Source: Bradyrhizobium sp. MOS002
Lineage (GTDB): Bacteria > Pseudomonadota > Alphaproteobacteria > Rhizobiales > Xanthobacteraceae
NCBI RefSeq assembly: GCF_003020115.1
Contig: NZ_PYFX01000005.1
Coordinates: forward strand, 248,001-312,000
Length of the DNA stretch: 64,000 bases
Direction of reading: 5' to 3'
In this document: positions 43,186 to 52,511 of the stretch, in pieces
How the letters are laid out: every line of letters begins with the position of its first letter
Position numbering within the stretch: the first letter of the stretch is position 1
The notes under the pieces: generated by a model
What the model was told of the DNA's origin: nothing
What the model saw: only the letters and a program-made list of their open reading frames with translations
Database searches by the model: none
Program-made: the position numbers and the translations under genes

Positions 43186-43872
43186 TCACGGCACCAGCTT
43201 GTATCCACCGGCTTCCGTGACCAGGATTTCCGGGTTGGCGGCGTCCTTCTCGATCTTCTGGCGAAGGCGGTAGATGTGGGTTTCCAGCGTGTGGGTGGTG
43301 ACGCCGGAATTGTAGCCCCAGACCTCCTGGAGCAGGGTCTCGCGCGAAACCGGCATCTGGCCGGCCCGGTAAAGGAAGCGGAGGATCGCGGTTTCCTTCT
43401 CCGTCAGCCGGACCTTGCGCGCATTGGCGGCGGTCAGCATCTTGGAGCCGGGCCGGAAGGAGTAGGGGCCGACCGAGAACACCGCGTCCTCGCTGGCTTC
43501 GTGCTGCCGCAGCTGGGCGCGGATGCGCGCCAGCAGCACGGCGAAGCGGAAGGGTTTTGCGACGTAGTCGTTGGCGCCGGATTCCAGCCCCAAAATCGTG
43601 TCGGAATCGGTGTCATGCCCGGTGAGCATGATGATCGGAGCCTTGAACCCGCCCTTGCGTAAGGAACGGACCACTTCGCGGCCATCCGTGTCGGGCAGGC
43701 CAACATCCATCAGGACGAGATCGGGGGCATTGGCCTTCGCGGCGCTCGCGCCCTTGGCGCCGGTATCGACCGCGGAGGCTTCAAATTCTTCGTGCAGCGA
43801 CAATTGCTCCACCAACGTATCGCGCAGATCGGTATCGTCATCCACGATCAGGATCTTGCGGGCATTGGCCAT
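43186..43872 (-). CDS. OmpR-family response regulator
   Basis: This 228-aa two-domain regulator has a receiver domain (about 5–120) with the acidic pocket DDD, the phospho-acceptor Asp56 in LVLMDVGLP, and YVAKPF with the conserved Lys. The winged-helix DNA-binding domain (about 135–228) reads LTEKETAILRFLYRAGQMPVSRETLLQEVWGYNSGVTTHTLETHIYRLRQKIE. No histidine kinase gene is next to it, so it is an orphan. It precedes the cNMP-binding protein gene and is divergent from the second L,D-transpeptidase gene. Confidence 0.93.
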   Translation of the reverse strand: MANARKILIVDDDTDLRDTLVEQLSLHEEFEASAVDTGAKGASAAKANAPDLVLMDVGLPDTDGREVVRSLRKGGFKAPIIMLTGHDTDSDTILGLESGANDYVAKPFRFAVLLARIRAQLRQHEASEDAVFSVGPYSFRPGSKMLTAANARKVRLTEKETAILRFLYRAGQMPVSRETLLQEVWGYNSGVTTHTLETHIYRLRQKIEKDAANPEILVTEAGGYKLVP

Positions 43873-44050
43873 AGGGGGTCATCCTTTTGGGGTCCGGCGC
43901 GGCGCGCATCCATGCTGCACCCAGCCGAGAGGGAAGTTTAGGGGTCGCAATTATTATTGTTGTTCGTCTTGAAGTAGTGGGCTGTTACCGATTCACAAGC
44001 CAGAACCACTCTAACCCAGAATAGCAGGCCGTTTTGATGAATGTCCTGTA

Positions 44051-44644
44051 ATGAATTCGACATCGCACGTTCATATGAAAAAGAAAGCTGCTTCAGTTAG
44101 TTACACCTCGAACCGAGGCGCCGGGCCGCTGTCGGCGATCCGCGTTAAGTCTGCCGCCGGGAATCCGCGCCGGGGCTGGCTGACCGCTGGAGCGCTGACG
44201 ATTCCGGTGGCGCTCGGACGCGGCGGCATTCTGGCAAACAAGCGCGAGGGCGACGGCGGTACCCCGAGGGGCAGCTTCCGTCCCAGGCGATTGTGGTGGC
44301 GGGGCGACCGGCACAGCCGCCCGCAGACCTTCCTGCCGGCCCGGATCATCACCGGCGAGGACGCCTGGTGCGAGGATCCCAATGACCGTCACTACAATCA
44401 GGGAATCCGGCTAGGCGAGGGGCAGGGCGGTGACCGGCTCAAGCGGGCCGACCATCTCTATGACTTCATCATCGAAATTGACCACAATACCAAGCCGCGT
44501 ATCGCCGGCCGGGGCAGCGCGGTGTTTTTGCATCTGGCCCGCGACAATTTCGGCCCGACCGCAGGCTGCGTCTCGATGACCCAAGCGGCGATGCGACAAT
44601 TGCTGCGGCGGCTGGGACCAAAAACAAAAATCATCATCGGGTGA
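44051..44644 (+). CDS. L,D-transpeptidase-like YkuD protein
   Basis: This 197-aa protein has a YkuD domain over most of its length. The signature is GSAVFLHLARDNFGPTAGCVSMTQ, with the catalytic His and Cys (GCVSM). The earlier part GGILANKREGDGGTPRGSFRPRRLWWR is typical of the YkuD subgroup that includes L,D-peptidase-like proteins. No signal peptide is visible, which is unusual for a cell-wall enzyme. Start is uncertain: ATG 44051 and ATG 44075 both lack a good ribosome site. The hydratase gene begins 6 nt after its stop, so they are co-transcribed. Confidence 0.85.
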   Translation: MNSTSHVHMKKKAASVSYTSNRGAGPLSAIRVKSAAGNPRRGWLTAGALTIPVALGRGGILANKREGDGGTPRGSFRPRRLWWRGDRHSRPQTFLPARIITGEDAWCEDPNDRHYNQGIRLGEGQGGDRLKRADHLYDFIIEIDHNTKPRIAGRGSAVFLHLARDNFGPTAGCVSMTQAAMRQLLRRLGPKTKIIIG

Positions 44645-44650
44645 GGACAC

Positions 44651-45424
44651 ATGCTCGACAGGGATCAGATCGCCGCCGCATCGCGCGTCCTCATCCGACA
44701 TTGGCGCGACGGCACCAAGCTTGACGCGCTGGAGACAGGGTTGCGGCCACAGAACCGCACCGAGGGCTACGCCGTCCAGGGTGCGCTCAGCGGGGAATTG
44801 TTCGGCTGGAAGATCGCGGCGACGAGCGAGGCCGGACAGAAGCACATCAATGTCGCGGGGCCGCTGGCCGGTCGGATCATGAGCGACACCGTGATCGCCG
44901 ATGGCGGCACCGCCTCGATGAAGGGCAACGCGATGCGCGTCGGCGAACCCGAGTTCGCTTTCCGCATGGGGCGCGATCTGCCGCCCCGGTCCGCGCCTTA
45001 CAGCGCGGACGAGGTCCTCGCCGCCGTCGACACCTTCCATCCCGCGATCGAGATTCCCGATTCGCGCTTTGCCGATTTCGCCAGCGCCGGCGAGGCGCAG
45101 CTGATCGCCGACAATGCCTGTGCGCATCTGTTCGTGCTGGGCGCAGCGACGCATGCGAACTGGCGTGCCATGGATCTTGTCGAGGAGCGGCCGCAGATCA
45201 CGCTGCGCGGCCAGCGCTATCTCGGCCACGGCAAGAACGTGCTCGGCGATCCCCGCATTGCCCTGGTCTGGCTGGCCAACGAGCTGCGTGGCCTCGGCAT
45301 CACCTTGCGGGCAGGGGAGGTGGTGACCACGGGCACGTGCCATCCGCCGCTGCCGATCGAGGCGGGTGATCGTTTCGCGGTGGATTTCGGCGTGCTGGGG
45401 ACGGTGTCGGTGGGGTTCGCGTAG
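44651..45424 (+). CDS. 2-keto-4-pentenoate hydratase-like protein
   Basis: This 257-aa protein is in the fumarylacetoacetate hydrolase superfamily, hydratase type (MhpD/HpcG-like). Segments are GWKIAATSEAGQKHINVAGPLAGRI, PEFAFRMGRDL (metal Glu), and near the end ALVWLANELRGLGITLRAGEVVTTGTC with the metal-site surroundings. Such enzymes add water to 2-hydroxypenta-2,4-dienoate in aromatic breakdown. No other pathway gene is nearby. It is co-transcribed with the YkuD gene 6 nt upstream, an odd pairing that may not reflect function. A palindromic repeat follows. Confidence 0.85.
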   Translation: MLDRDQIAAASRVLIRHWRDGTKLDALETGLRPQNRTEGYAVQGALSGELFGWKIAATSEAGQKHINVAGPLAGRIMSDTVIADGGTASMKGNAMRVGEPEFAFRMGRDLPPRSAPYSADEVLAAVDTFHPAIEIPDSRFADFASAGEAQLIADNACAHLFVLGAATHANWRAMDLVEERPQITLRGQRYLGHGKNVLGDPRIALVWLANELRGLGITLRAGEVVTTGTCHPPLPIEAGDRFAVDFGVLGTVSVGFA

Positions 45425-45441
45425 CCAGCCCCACACTCCGC

Positions 45442-45521
45442 CGTCATTGCGAGCGAAGCGAAGCAATCCAGAGTCCCTCCGCGGAAAGATTCTGGATTGC
45501 TTCGCTACGCTCGCAATGACG
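45442..45521. repeat. Palindromic repeat (CGTCATTGCGAGC family), copy 1
   Basis: This 80-bp element has ends CGTCATTGCGAGCGAAGCGA and its complement TCGCAATGACG, with the inner pair AAGCAATCCAGA and TCTGGATTGCTT. It lies between the convergent hydratase and YggS genes. Copy 2 is at 53557–53643. Confidence 0.9.
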
Positions 45522-45563
45522 AAATCAAGAGCCGTTGCCGGGCGCGGCCGTCGCTAACTGCTC

Positions 45564-46253
45564 TCACCGGTGCCCGAAGATCGCGCTTCCCACGCGCACA
45601 TGGGTGGCGCCGAGCATGATCGCGGTCGCATAATCCGCGCTCATGCCCATCGAGAGCTTCTTCAATCCATTGCGCGCGGCGATCTTGGCGGTCAGCGCGA
45701 AATGCGCGGCCGGCGGCTCATCCACCGGCGGGATGCACATCAACCCCGAGATCGTCAGCCCGTAGGTGTTGCGGCAGCTCGCGATGAACGCATCGGCCTC
45801 GCCGGGGGCGATGCCGGCCTTCTGCGGCTCCTCGCCGATATTGATCTGGACGAACAATTCCGGGTGCTTGTTCTGGGATTCGATTTCCTTGGCTAACGCC
45901 TGGCAAATGCTCGGGCGGTCGACCGAATGGATGGCATCGAACAGCGCGACCGCCTCTTTCGCCTTGTTGGATTGCAGCGGCCCGATCAGGTGCAACGCGA
46001 TATCGGAGTAAACAGACGTTAACGCGGGCCACTTGCCTTTGGCCTCCTGCACGCGATTCTCGCCGAATACGCGCTGTCCGGCGTCGATGACCGGGGTAAT
46101 TGCATCCGCGGCGAAAGTTTTCGACACCGCGATCAGCGTCACGGAGGCACGTTCGCGCCGCGCATCCTTGCAGGCGCGCGCGATTTCGGCTTCGACCGCG
46201 GCGAGCGCGTTTGGTGAATGTCCGGTTAGCGGCGCGGCGTTTGCTTCAGTCAT
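45564..46253 (-). CDS. YggS-family PLP homeostasis protein
   Basis: This 229-aa protein is the single-domain PLP-binding barrel that controls free pyridoxal phosphate and amino-acid balance. PLP attaches to Lys45 in LIAVSKTF. Other family motifs are RVFGENRVQEAKGKW, LHLIGPLQSNK, HSVDRPSICQALAKE and LSMGMSADYATAIMLGATHVRVGSAIFG. The start at 46253 (MTEANAAP) is favoured over a longer frame to 46307. It is divergent from the diguanylate cyclase gene. Confidence 0.95.
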   Translation of the reverse strand: MTEANAAPLTGHSPNALAAVEAEIARACKDARRERASVTLIAVSKTFAADAITPVIDAGQRVFGENRVQEAKGKWPALTSVYSDIALHLIGPLQSNKAKEAVALFDAIHSVDRPSICQALAKEIESQNKHPELFVQINIGEEPQKAGIAPGEADAFIASCRNTYGLTISGLMCIPPVDEPPAAHFALTAKIAARNGLKKLSMGMSADYATAIMLGATHVRVGSAIFGHR

Positions 46254-46360
46254 GATGTCGCATTGGATCTGTTGTTGCGGAGCTAGTTCTAATTTTACCG
46301 AGTTCAAGAAAGAGTTTTTGAACCCTTTGCTTTACCTTAGCCGCGGGGTGGGCAGCGCAG

Positions 46361-48058
46361 ATGGCAAACGTCAGTTTCAACCGCAAACGAGCGAAACTCA
46401 AGCAGGTTCTCGGAATCCGGGCGCGGCTTGCGTTGCTCGCGGTGATTCTGGTGACGCCTTTGATGTTCGAACGCATCCGATCGCTCGAAGACACGCGCAC
46501 GCGGCAGATCGCGCAGGCCACGACCGAATTCACCACCGTCGCAAGACACAGCGCCGATGCGCAGCGCGAGGTGATCTCGTCGGTCGAGACCATCCTGAAA
46601 TCGGAAGCATTCATCCGCGCCTCCGCCGGCGGCATCAGCAAGAGCTGTGACGTGCTGCGCGCGAGCCTGCCGTCGAATCTCCCCTGGATCCGCACGCTTC
46701 TGATCGCCGGCCAGGACGGCCGCATCCAGTGCGCCACGAACAACATGTATGTCGGCCTCGACCTCAGTGACCGGCCATACTTCCAGCAGGCGCAGGAAAC
46801 CGGCCGCTTCGTGCTGAGCGACTTCATCCTGTCGCGCCCGGTGCCGACACCGACCGTCATGGCTGTTTACCCGGTGTCCGCCTTCAGCGGCGTAGCGGAT
46901 GCCGTCGTGCTCGCCACCGTCAACCTCGACTGGATGTCGAAGGTCATGAGCAATCTGGGTGGTCGCGCCGGCATCACGGCCGTGCTGGTCGACAGCGCCG
47001 GCACCGTGCTGGCGGCACCCGCCGACCAGCACAGCGCGATCGGCCGTCCGCTCGACAACTTGCCGCTGATGTCCGCGATCGCCGACAAAGCGCTGAGGTC
47101 TGACCAGGACGAAGGCTCACTCTCTTTCCTTGCAGCCGACGGCTCCCGCCGCGCGGTCAGCTATATCCGCATCGCCGGGACCAATGCCCGCCTGATCGCC
47201 AGCATCGACGAGGACAAGGTATCCGCGGCCGTGAGCCGCGACATCCGCACCGCCTATCTCCAGCTCGCTTTCGTCGTGCTATTCGTGCTGCTCGGCGCGC
47301 TGATCGCAGCCGAGAAACTGGTGATCAAGCCGATCAGGATGCTCGCCGACATGGCCAAGCGCCTGGGCGAGGGCGACCTCTCGGCCCGTGCCGCGCGCAA
47401 TCGCCTGCCAGCCGAATTCGTGCCACTGGCCCGCGCGTTCAACGCGATGGCCGCGCAACTCAGCCAGCGCGAACGCGAGCTGATGGCGAGCAACGACCGG
47501 CTCACGGTGATGGCCTCGATCGACATGTTGTCGGGGCTCGCCAACCGCCGCGGCTTCCAGAGCCGCCTCGACTTCGAATGGATGCGCGCGCAGCAATATG
47601 GCAGCGACCTCGCGCTCCTGATGATCGACGTCGACCATTTCAAGCTGTTCAACGACACCTATGGCCATCTCGAAGGCGATTCCTGCCTGACCAGACTTGG
47701 CGAGTCGCTGTCCGACATCGCCGCCGACACGATGGGCTTCGCTGCCCGCTACGGCGGCGAGGAATTCTGCCTGTTGCTGCCGAACACCGACGTCGCACGC
47801 GCCGTCGAAATCGGCGAACAGGCGCGCGCGGCCGTGCTGAAGCTGTGCCTGCCGCACATCACCTCCGACCACATGATCGTCACCGTCTCGATCGGCGTTG
47901 CCGCGACGAAGCCAAACGAGAGCTTGCGTCCCGGCGATTTGATCGAAGCCGCCGACGCCGCGCTCTACGCGGCCAAGCACCGCGGCCGCAACACCGTCGT
48001 CGAGCACGGCATCACGGTGATCGACAACGGCGCGGCGGAAATGATGATGGCGGGTTGA
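46361..48058 (+). CDS. Membrane diguanylate cyclase with sensor and HAMP domains
   Basis: This 565-aa protein is built as TM1 (about 22–37), a periplasmic Cache-like sensor (about 40–290), TM2 (about 295–317), HAMP (about 318–370, IKPIRMLADMAKRLGEGDLSARA), and a GGDEF domain (about 390–555) with the active site GGEEF (465–469). It should make cyclic di-GMP in response to an outside signal. The inhibitory RxxD site five residues before GGEEF is missing (…MGFAARY), so product inhibition is unlikely. It is convergent with a second GGDEF gene, with only 3 nt between their stop codons. Confidence 0.92.
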   Translation: MANVSFNRKRAKLKQVLGIRARLALLAVILVTPLMFERIRSLEDTRTRQIAQATTEFTTVARHSADAQREVISSVETILKSEAFIRASAGGISKSCDVLRASLPSNLPWIRTLLIAGQDGRIQCATNNMYVGLDLSDRPYFQQAQETGRFVLSDFILSRPVPTPTVMAVYPVSAFSGVADAVVLATVNLDWMSKVMSNLGGRAGITAVLVDSAGTVLAAPADQHSAIGRPLDNLPLMSAIADKALRSDQDEGSLSFLAADGSRRAVSYIRIAGTNARLIASIDEDKVSAAVSRDIRTAYLQLAFVVLFVLLGALIAAEKLVIKPIRMLADMAKRLGEGDLSARAARNRLPAEFVPLARAFNAMAAQLSQRERELMASNDRLTVMASIDMLSGLANRRGFQSRLDFEWMRAQQYGSDLALLMIDVDHFKLFNDTYGHLEGDSCLTRLGESLSDIAADTMGFAARYGGEEFCLLLPNTDVARAVEIGEQARAAVLKLCLPHITSDHMIVTVSIGVAATKPNESLRPGDLIEAADAALYAAKHRGRNTVVEHGITVIDNGAAEMMMAG

Positions 48059-48061
48059 GGG

Positions 48062-49108
48062 CTAACCCGCAGCCCCGGCGCCATCGAGCTCGCTCTCGGT
48101 GACCACGCGATTGCGGCCACCGTTCTTGGCGAGATAGAGCGCGCGATCGCAGCGCTCGATGAGATCGGTGATCCCTTCGCCGGTCCGGTACTGCGCAACG
48201 CCGATCGACACGCTGATATGGGGCAGGACCTCGCCGGTCGAGCGACGCGTGATCCTGCTTTCCGCGATCGCGTGCCTGATGCGCTCGGCAATCTGGGCGC
48301 AGACAGCGAGATCGGCACCCGGCAGCACCGCGATCAGCTCCTCGCCGCCATAGCGGGCCGACAGGTCCTGCTCGCGGACTTTTTCGCGCAGCACCTTGGC
48401 CATCAGACGCAGCACCTGGTCGCCGACGCCGTGGCCGAAACTGTCGTTGAAGGTCTTGAAGTGGTCGATGTCGAGCATCAGCACGCTGAGCGGCTCGCCC
48501 CAGTCCGCAGTCGTCTGCGCCTTGCGCAGGAATTCATCGAGCGCCCGCCGATTGGCAAGGCCTGTGAGCGTATCGGTCCGGGCACGCTCCTCGGATTTGG
48601 AGAGAGAGGCGCGGATCACGTCGAGCTCGCGGGTCTTTTCCGCAAAGCCCGCCTCGAGCCGCGTCGCGCGGGTGGCCGCGTGGCCCAGCTCGTTCATGAG
48701 CTGGGCAACCAGCGCCTTGGGATCGACACCGGCCTTGCCCTGGTCCGCGACCTCGTTGATCGCCTGCATCTGGGAGTGATTGTCGGCAATCGCAGTCGCA
48801 AGAAAATCCTTCGCCACGCCCATAAGGGTGTGGAGCCGCTCGGACGTGTCGACGACGATGGCACTCACCTGGGGCGCGACGTAGGTTTCGAACAGATCCC
48901 GATTGGTCCTGAGGTCGAAGGGCCGATTGTGATCGATCAGGAGATCGATCGCATTGCGCAGATCATCATGGCTTCCCGCGAAATATTGGAACCAGACGGC
49001 AAAATTGGTCGGCGTGGCGGGAATCCGCTGTTCGGCCATGCTCCGCATCGCCCGTCCGGCAATGGACGCGGCATAGTCGTAATCGGGGTCGTCGAAGCTG
49101 GTGTCCAT
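48062..49108 (-). CDS. Cytosolic diguanylate cyclase (GGDEF)
   Basis: This 348-aa protein has no membrane helix. A helical N-terminal half (about 1–170) with a long coiled region before DTLTGLANRRALDEFL leads into the GGDEF domain. The active site is GGEEL (254–258), and the inhibitory I-site RxxD is intact (Arg245–Asp248, RExD type). It should make cyclic di-GMP with product feedback. The N-terminal segment PATPTNFAVWFQYFAG is seen in other alphaproteobacterial cyclases and is probably a dimer or signal input region. The start is ATG 49108; GTG 49111 is adjacent. Confidence 0.92.
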   Translation of the reverse strand: MDTSFDDPDYDYAASIAGRAMRSMAEQRIPATPTNFAVWFQYFAGSHDDLRNAIDLLIDHNRPFDLRTNRDLFETYVAPQVSAIVVDTSERLHTLMGVAKDFLATAIADNHSQMQAINEVADQGKAGVDPKALVAQLMNELGHAATRATRLEAGFAEKTRELDVIRASLSKSEERARTDTLTGLANRRALDEFLRKAQTTADWGEPLSVLMLDIDHFKTFNDSFGHGVGDQVLRLMAKVLREKVREQDLSARYGGEELIAVLPGADLAVCAQIAERIRHAIAESRITRRSTGEVLPHISVSIGVAQYRTGEGITDLIERCDRALYLAKNGGRNRVVTESELDGAGAAG

Positions 49109-49300
49109 CACGAGTCTTGAGAGTTCTGGTCAGTCGCAAACTCGCATCGACCCCTTAATCACGCCCCAACGCGGCCTCAGTAGTTATGCGGTGCAGCGCC
49201 GAAGGTTCCCAAATTGCGGCAACCCATTGACCCCTTGAGGACTTCTATGGCCTAGTCCGCCGTCTTTAGACGGCCAGATCCACGAAAACCCAACGATTCC

Positions 49301-51925
49301 ATGACCTCCGAACGCTACAACGCCCGCGACGCCGAACCGCGCTGGCAAGCCGCCTGGGACCAACAGGCGATCTTCGTCTCCAAGAACGACGATCCGCGGC
49401 CGAAATACTATGTGCTGGAGATGTTCCCCTACCCGTCGGGGCGCATCCATATCGGCCATGTCCGCAATTACACGCTCGGCGACGTGCTGGCCCGCTTCAT
49501 GCGCGCCAAGGGTTTCAACGTGCTGCACCCGATGGGCTGGGACGCTTTCGGCCTGCCGGCCGAGAACGCCGCGATCGAGCGCAAAGTGGCGCCAAAGGCC
49601 TGGACCTACGACAACATCGCCGCGATGAAGAAGCAGCTCCGTTCGATCGGGCTGTCGCTGGACTGGAGCCGTGAGATCGCGACCTGCGATCCCTCCTATT
49701 ACAAGCACCAGCAGAAGATGTTTCTGGACTTCCTGCGCGAGGGCCTCGCCGAGCGCGAGAAGCGCAAGGTGAACTGGGACCCCGTCGACATGACCGTGCT
49801 CGCCAACGAGCAGGTGATCGACGGGAAAGGCTGGCGTTCGGGTGCCGTTGTCGAACAACGGGAAATGAACCAGTGGGTCTTCAAGATCACGAAGTACTCG
49901 CAGGAGCTGCTGTCGGCACTGGATACGCTGGATCGCTGGCCGGACAAGGTGCGGCTGATGCAGCGCAACTGGATCGGCCGGTCCGAGGGTCTGCTGATCC
50001 GCTTCGCGCTCGACGCGGCGACGACGCCGGCCGGCGAGAGCGAGCTGAAGATTTTTACGACGCGCCCCGACACGTTGTTCGGTGCGAAGTTCATGGCGAT
50101 CTCGGCCGATCATCCGCTGGCGCAGGCCGCCGCCGCCAAAAACCCTGATCTCGCCGACTTCATCGGCGAGATCAAGCGGATGGGCACGGCGCAGGAAATC
50201 ATCGACACCGCCGAGAAGCAGGGATTCGATACCGGCATTCGCGCGGTTCACCCGTTCGATCCGAGCTGGAAGCTGCCGGTCTATGTCGCCAACTTCGTGC
50301 TGATGGAATACGGCACCGGCGCCATTTTTGGCTGCCCCGCACACGACCAGCGCGACCTCGATTTCGTCAACAAGTACGCTCTCGGCAATACGCCGGTGGT
50401 GTGCCCCGAGGGCCAGGATCCCAAGACCTTTGTCATCACCGATACCGCCTATGACGGTGACGGCCGCATGATCAATTCGCGCTTCCTCGACGGCATGACG
50501 ATCGATCAGGCCAAGGACGACGTGGCGAAGCGTCTCGAGACCGAACTGCGCGGCAACGCGCCGGTCGGCGAGCGCCAGGTGAACTTCCGCCTGCGCGATT
50601 GGGGCATTTCGCGCCAGCGCTATTGGGGCTGTCCGATCCCCATCATCCATTGCCCGAAATGCGATGTGGTGCCGGTGCCTGACGCCGACCTGCCGGTGAA
50701 GCTGCCGGACGATGCGACCTTCGACAAGCCAGGCAACGCGCTCGATCATCACCCGACCTGGAAGCACGTGACCTGTCCGCGATGCGGCGGCAAGGCTCAG
50801 CGCGAAACCGACACCATGGACACCTTCGTGGATTCGTCCTGGTACTTCGCGCGCTTCACCGATCCCTGGAACGAGAACGCGCCGACGACGCCCGCGGTCG
50901 CCAACCGGATGCTGCCGGTCGACCAGTATATCGGCGGCGTCGAGCACGCGATCCTGCATCTCCTCTACAGCCGCTTCTTCACGCGCGCGATGAAGGCGAC
51001 GGGGCATATCGCACTGGACGAGCCGTTCGCCGGCATGTTCACGCAAGGCATGGTGGTGCACGAGACCTACCAGAAGGCTGACGGCACCTATGTCCAGCCG
51101 GTCGAGGTGAAGGTCGAGACCGGCGCCAACGGCCGCCGCGCCACGCTGCTGACGTCAGGCGAAGACATCCAGATCGGCCCGATCGAGAAGATGTCGAAGT
51201 CGAAGAAGAACACGGTCGATCCCGACGACATCATCGAGACCTACGGCGCCGACGTCGCGCGCTGGTTCATGCTGTCGGACTCCCCGCCCGAGCGCGACGT
51301 GATCTGGAGCGACGAGCGCGTCCAGGGCGCCTCGCGCTTCGTGCAGCGGCTGTGGCGGCTGGTGAACGACTCGATCGAGCCCGGCAAGACCGCGCCGGCG
51401 GCCCGGCCGGCCAGCTTCGGTCCGGACGCCACCGCCTTGCGCAAGGCCGCCCATGGCGCGCTGGACAAGGTCACCACCGGGATCGAGCGGCTGCACTTCA
51501 ACGTCTGCCTTGCCCATATCCGCGAATTCACCAATGCGTTTGCGGAGGTCTTGCAGCGTCCCGGCCAGCCGGCTCCGGATTTGGCCTGGGCGATCCGGGA
51601 GGCCAGCCAGATCCTGGTCCAGCTGTTCTCCCCGATGATGCCGCATCTGGCCGAGGAGTGTTGGCAGGTTCTCGGCCACAGCGGGCTGGTTTCCGAGGCC
51701 AATTGGCCCCAAATCGAACGCGATTTGCTGGTTGAAGACAGTGTGACCCTGGTGGTCCAGGTCAACGGCAAGAAGCGGGGCGAGGTCACAGTTGCAACAG
51801 CGGCCGAGAATCCGGAAATCGAGGCTGCCGTTTTGGCCCTCGATGCGGTAAAACTGGCCTTGGACGGCAAGCCCGTCCGCAAGGTGATTATCGTCCCCAA
51901 GAGGATCGTGAATGTTGTCGGCTAG
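49301..51925 (+). CDS. leuS: Leucine--tRNA ligase
   Basis: At 874 aa this is normal length for bacterial LeuRS. The class I signatures are present: the HIGH-type motif in GRIHIGHVRNYT near residue 50 and KMSKS (630–634) in IEKMSKSKKN. The editing domain (CP1) has TTRPDTLFGAKF (ttRPDT) and GTGAIFGCPAHDQRD. The zinc-like insert CPKCDVVPVPD…CPRCGGKAQ has four cysteines. It charges tRNA-Leu. Its last 14 bases overlap the start of lptE, so the two are translated together, followed by holA. Confidence 0.97.
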   Translation: MTSERYNARDAEPRWQAAWDQQAIFVSKNDDPRPKYYVLEMFPYPSGRIHIGHVRNYTLGDVLARFMRAKGFNVLHPMGWDAFGLPAENAAIERKVAPKAWTYDNIAAMKKQLRSIGLSLDWSREIATCDPSYYKHQQKMFLDFLREGLAEREKRKVNWDPVDMTVLANEQVIDGKGWRSGAVVEQREMNQWVFKITKYSQELLSALDTLDRWPDKVRLMQRNWIGRSEGLLIRFALDAATTPAGESELKIFTTRPDTLFGAKFMAISADHPLAQAAAAKNPDLADFIGEIKRMGTAQEIIDTAEKQGFDTGIRAVHPFDPSWKLPVYVANFVLMEYGTGAIFGCPAHDQRDLDFVNKYALGNTPVVCPEGQDPKTFVITDTAYDGDGRMINSRFLDGMTIDQAKDDVAKRLETELRGNAPVGERQVNFRLRDWGISRQRYWGCPIPIIHCPKCDVVPVPDADLPVKLPDDATFDKPGNALDHHPTWKHVTCPRCGGKAQRETDTMDTFVDSSWYFARFTDPWNENAPTTPAVANRMLPVDQYIGGVEHAILHLLYSRFFTRAMKATGHIALDEPFAGMFTQGMVVHETYQKADGTYVQPVEVKVETGANGRRATLLTSGEDIQIGPIEKMSKSKKNTVDPDDIIETYGADVARWFMLSDSPPERDVIWSDERVQGASRFVQRLWRLVNDSIEPGKTAPAARPASFGPDATALRKAAHGALDKVTTGIERLHFNVCLAHIREFTNAFAEVLQRPGQPAPDLAWAIREASQILVQLFSPMMPHLAEECWQVLGHSGLVSEANWPQIERDLLVEDSVTLVVQVNGKKRGEVTVATAAENPEIEAAVLALDAVKLALDGKPVRKVIIVPKRIVNVVG

Positions 51926-52463
51926 GATCCGCATCGCAGCCCGCTTGCTGGCGGTCGCCGCACTGGCGGCCATGACGGCCGGCTGCTTCCATCCGATGTA
52001 TGCCGAGCACAGCGACGGCACCCCCGGCCTGCGCGAGAAGCTGATGGGGGTCGATCTGCCCCCGATCGCCAAGGCCAATGCCTCGCGCGAGGCCCGCGTC
52101 GGCGTCGAGGTCCGCAACGCGCTGGCCTTCAGGCTCTATGGCACCGCCACCGGCATGCCACCGACCCACCGCCTGGAGATCCGCTTCGCGAGCAGCAAGA
52201 CGTCGCTGATCGTCGATCCCAATACCGGCCTGCCGAGCAGCGAAAACTACGGCCTCGATGCCCAGTACAATCTCATCGAGGTGGTCAGCGGCAAGTCGGT
52301 GATGACAGGCACGACGTTCTCCCGCGTGTCCTACGACATGCCCGGCTCCTATCAGCGTTTCAGCCGCAACCGCGCGGTACGTGATGCCGAGGATCGCGCC
52401 GCCAACGAGATCGCCGAGAACATCACGACCCGCCTCGCCTCGTTCTTCACCGCAGGCACTTAA
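51912..52463 (+). CDS. lptE: LPS-assembly lipoprotein LptE
   Basis: This 183-aa protein has a lipoprotein signal with lipobox TAGC (Cys25). The rest matches LptE: GCFHPMYAEHSDGTPGL, then VGVEVRNALAFRLYG…THRLEIRF, and DRAANEIAENITTRLASFF. LptE plugs the LptD barrel and helps insert lipopolysaccharide in the outer membrane. ATG 51912 overlaps the end of leuS by 14 nt, and holA follows, the standard leuS–lptE–holA order. Confidence 0.9.
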   Translation: MLSARIRIAARLLAVAALAAMTAGCFHPMYAEHSDGTPGLREKLMGVDLPPIAKANASREARVGVEVRNALAFRLYGTATGMPPTHRLEIRFASSKTSLIVDPNTGLPSSENYGLDAQYNLIEVVSGKSVMTGTTFSRVSYDMPGSYQRFSRNRAVRDAEDRAANEIAENITTRLASFFTAGT

Positions 52464-52511
52464 TTCATCCCGTCACCCCGGTTCGTCCCGGACTGACGAA
52501 TCCCAGGCACC

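Noticed and set aside
49184..51061. A 625-codon frame antisense to leuS
   Set aside because: Rich in Arg, His and Gly, no known motif, and mirrors leuS codons.
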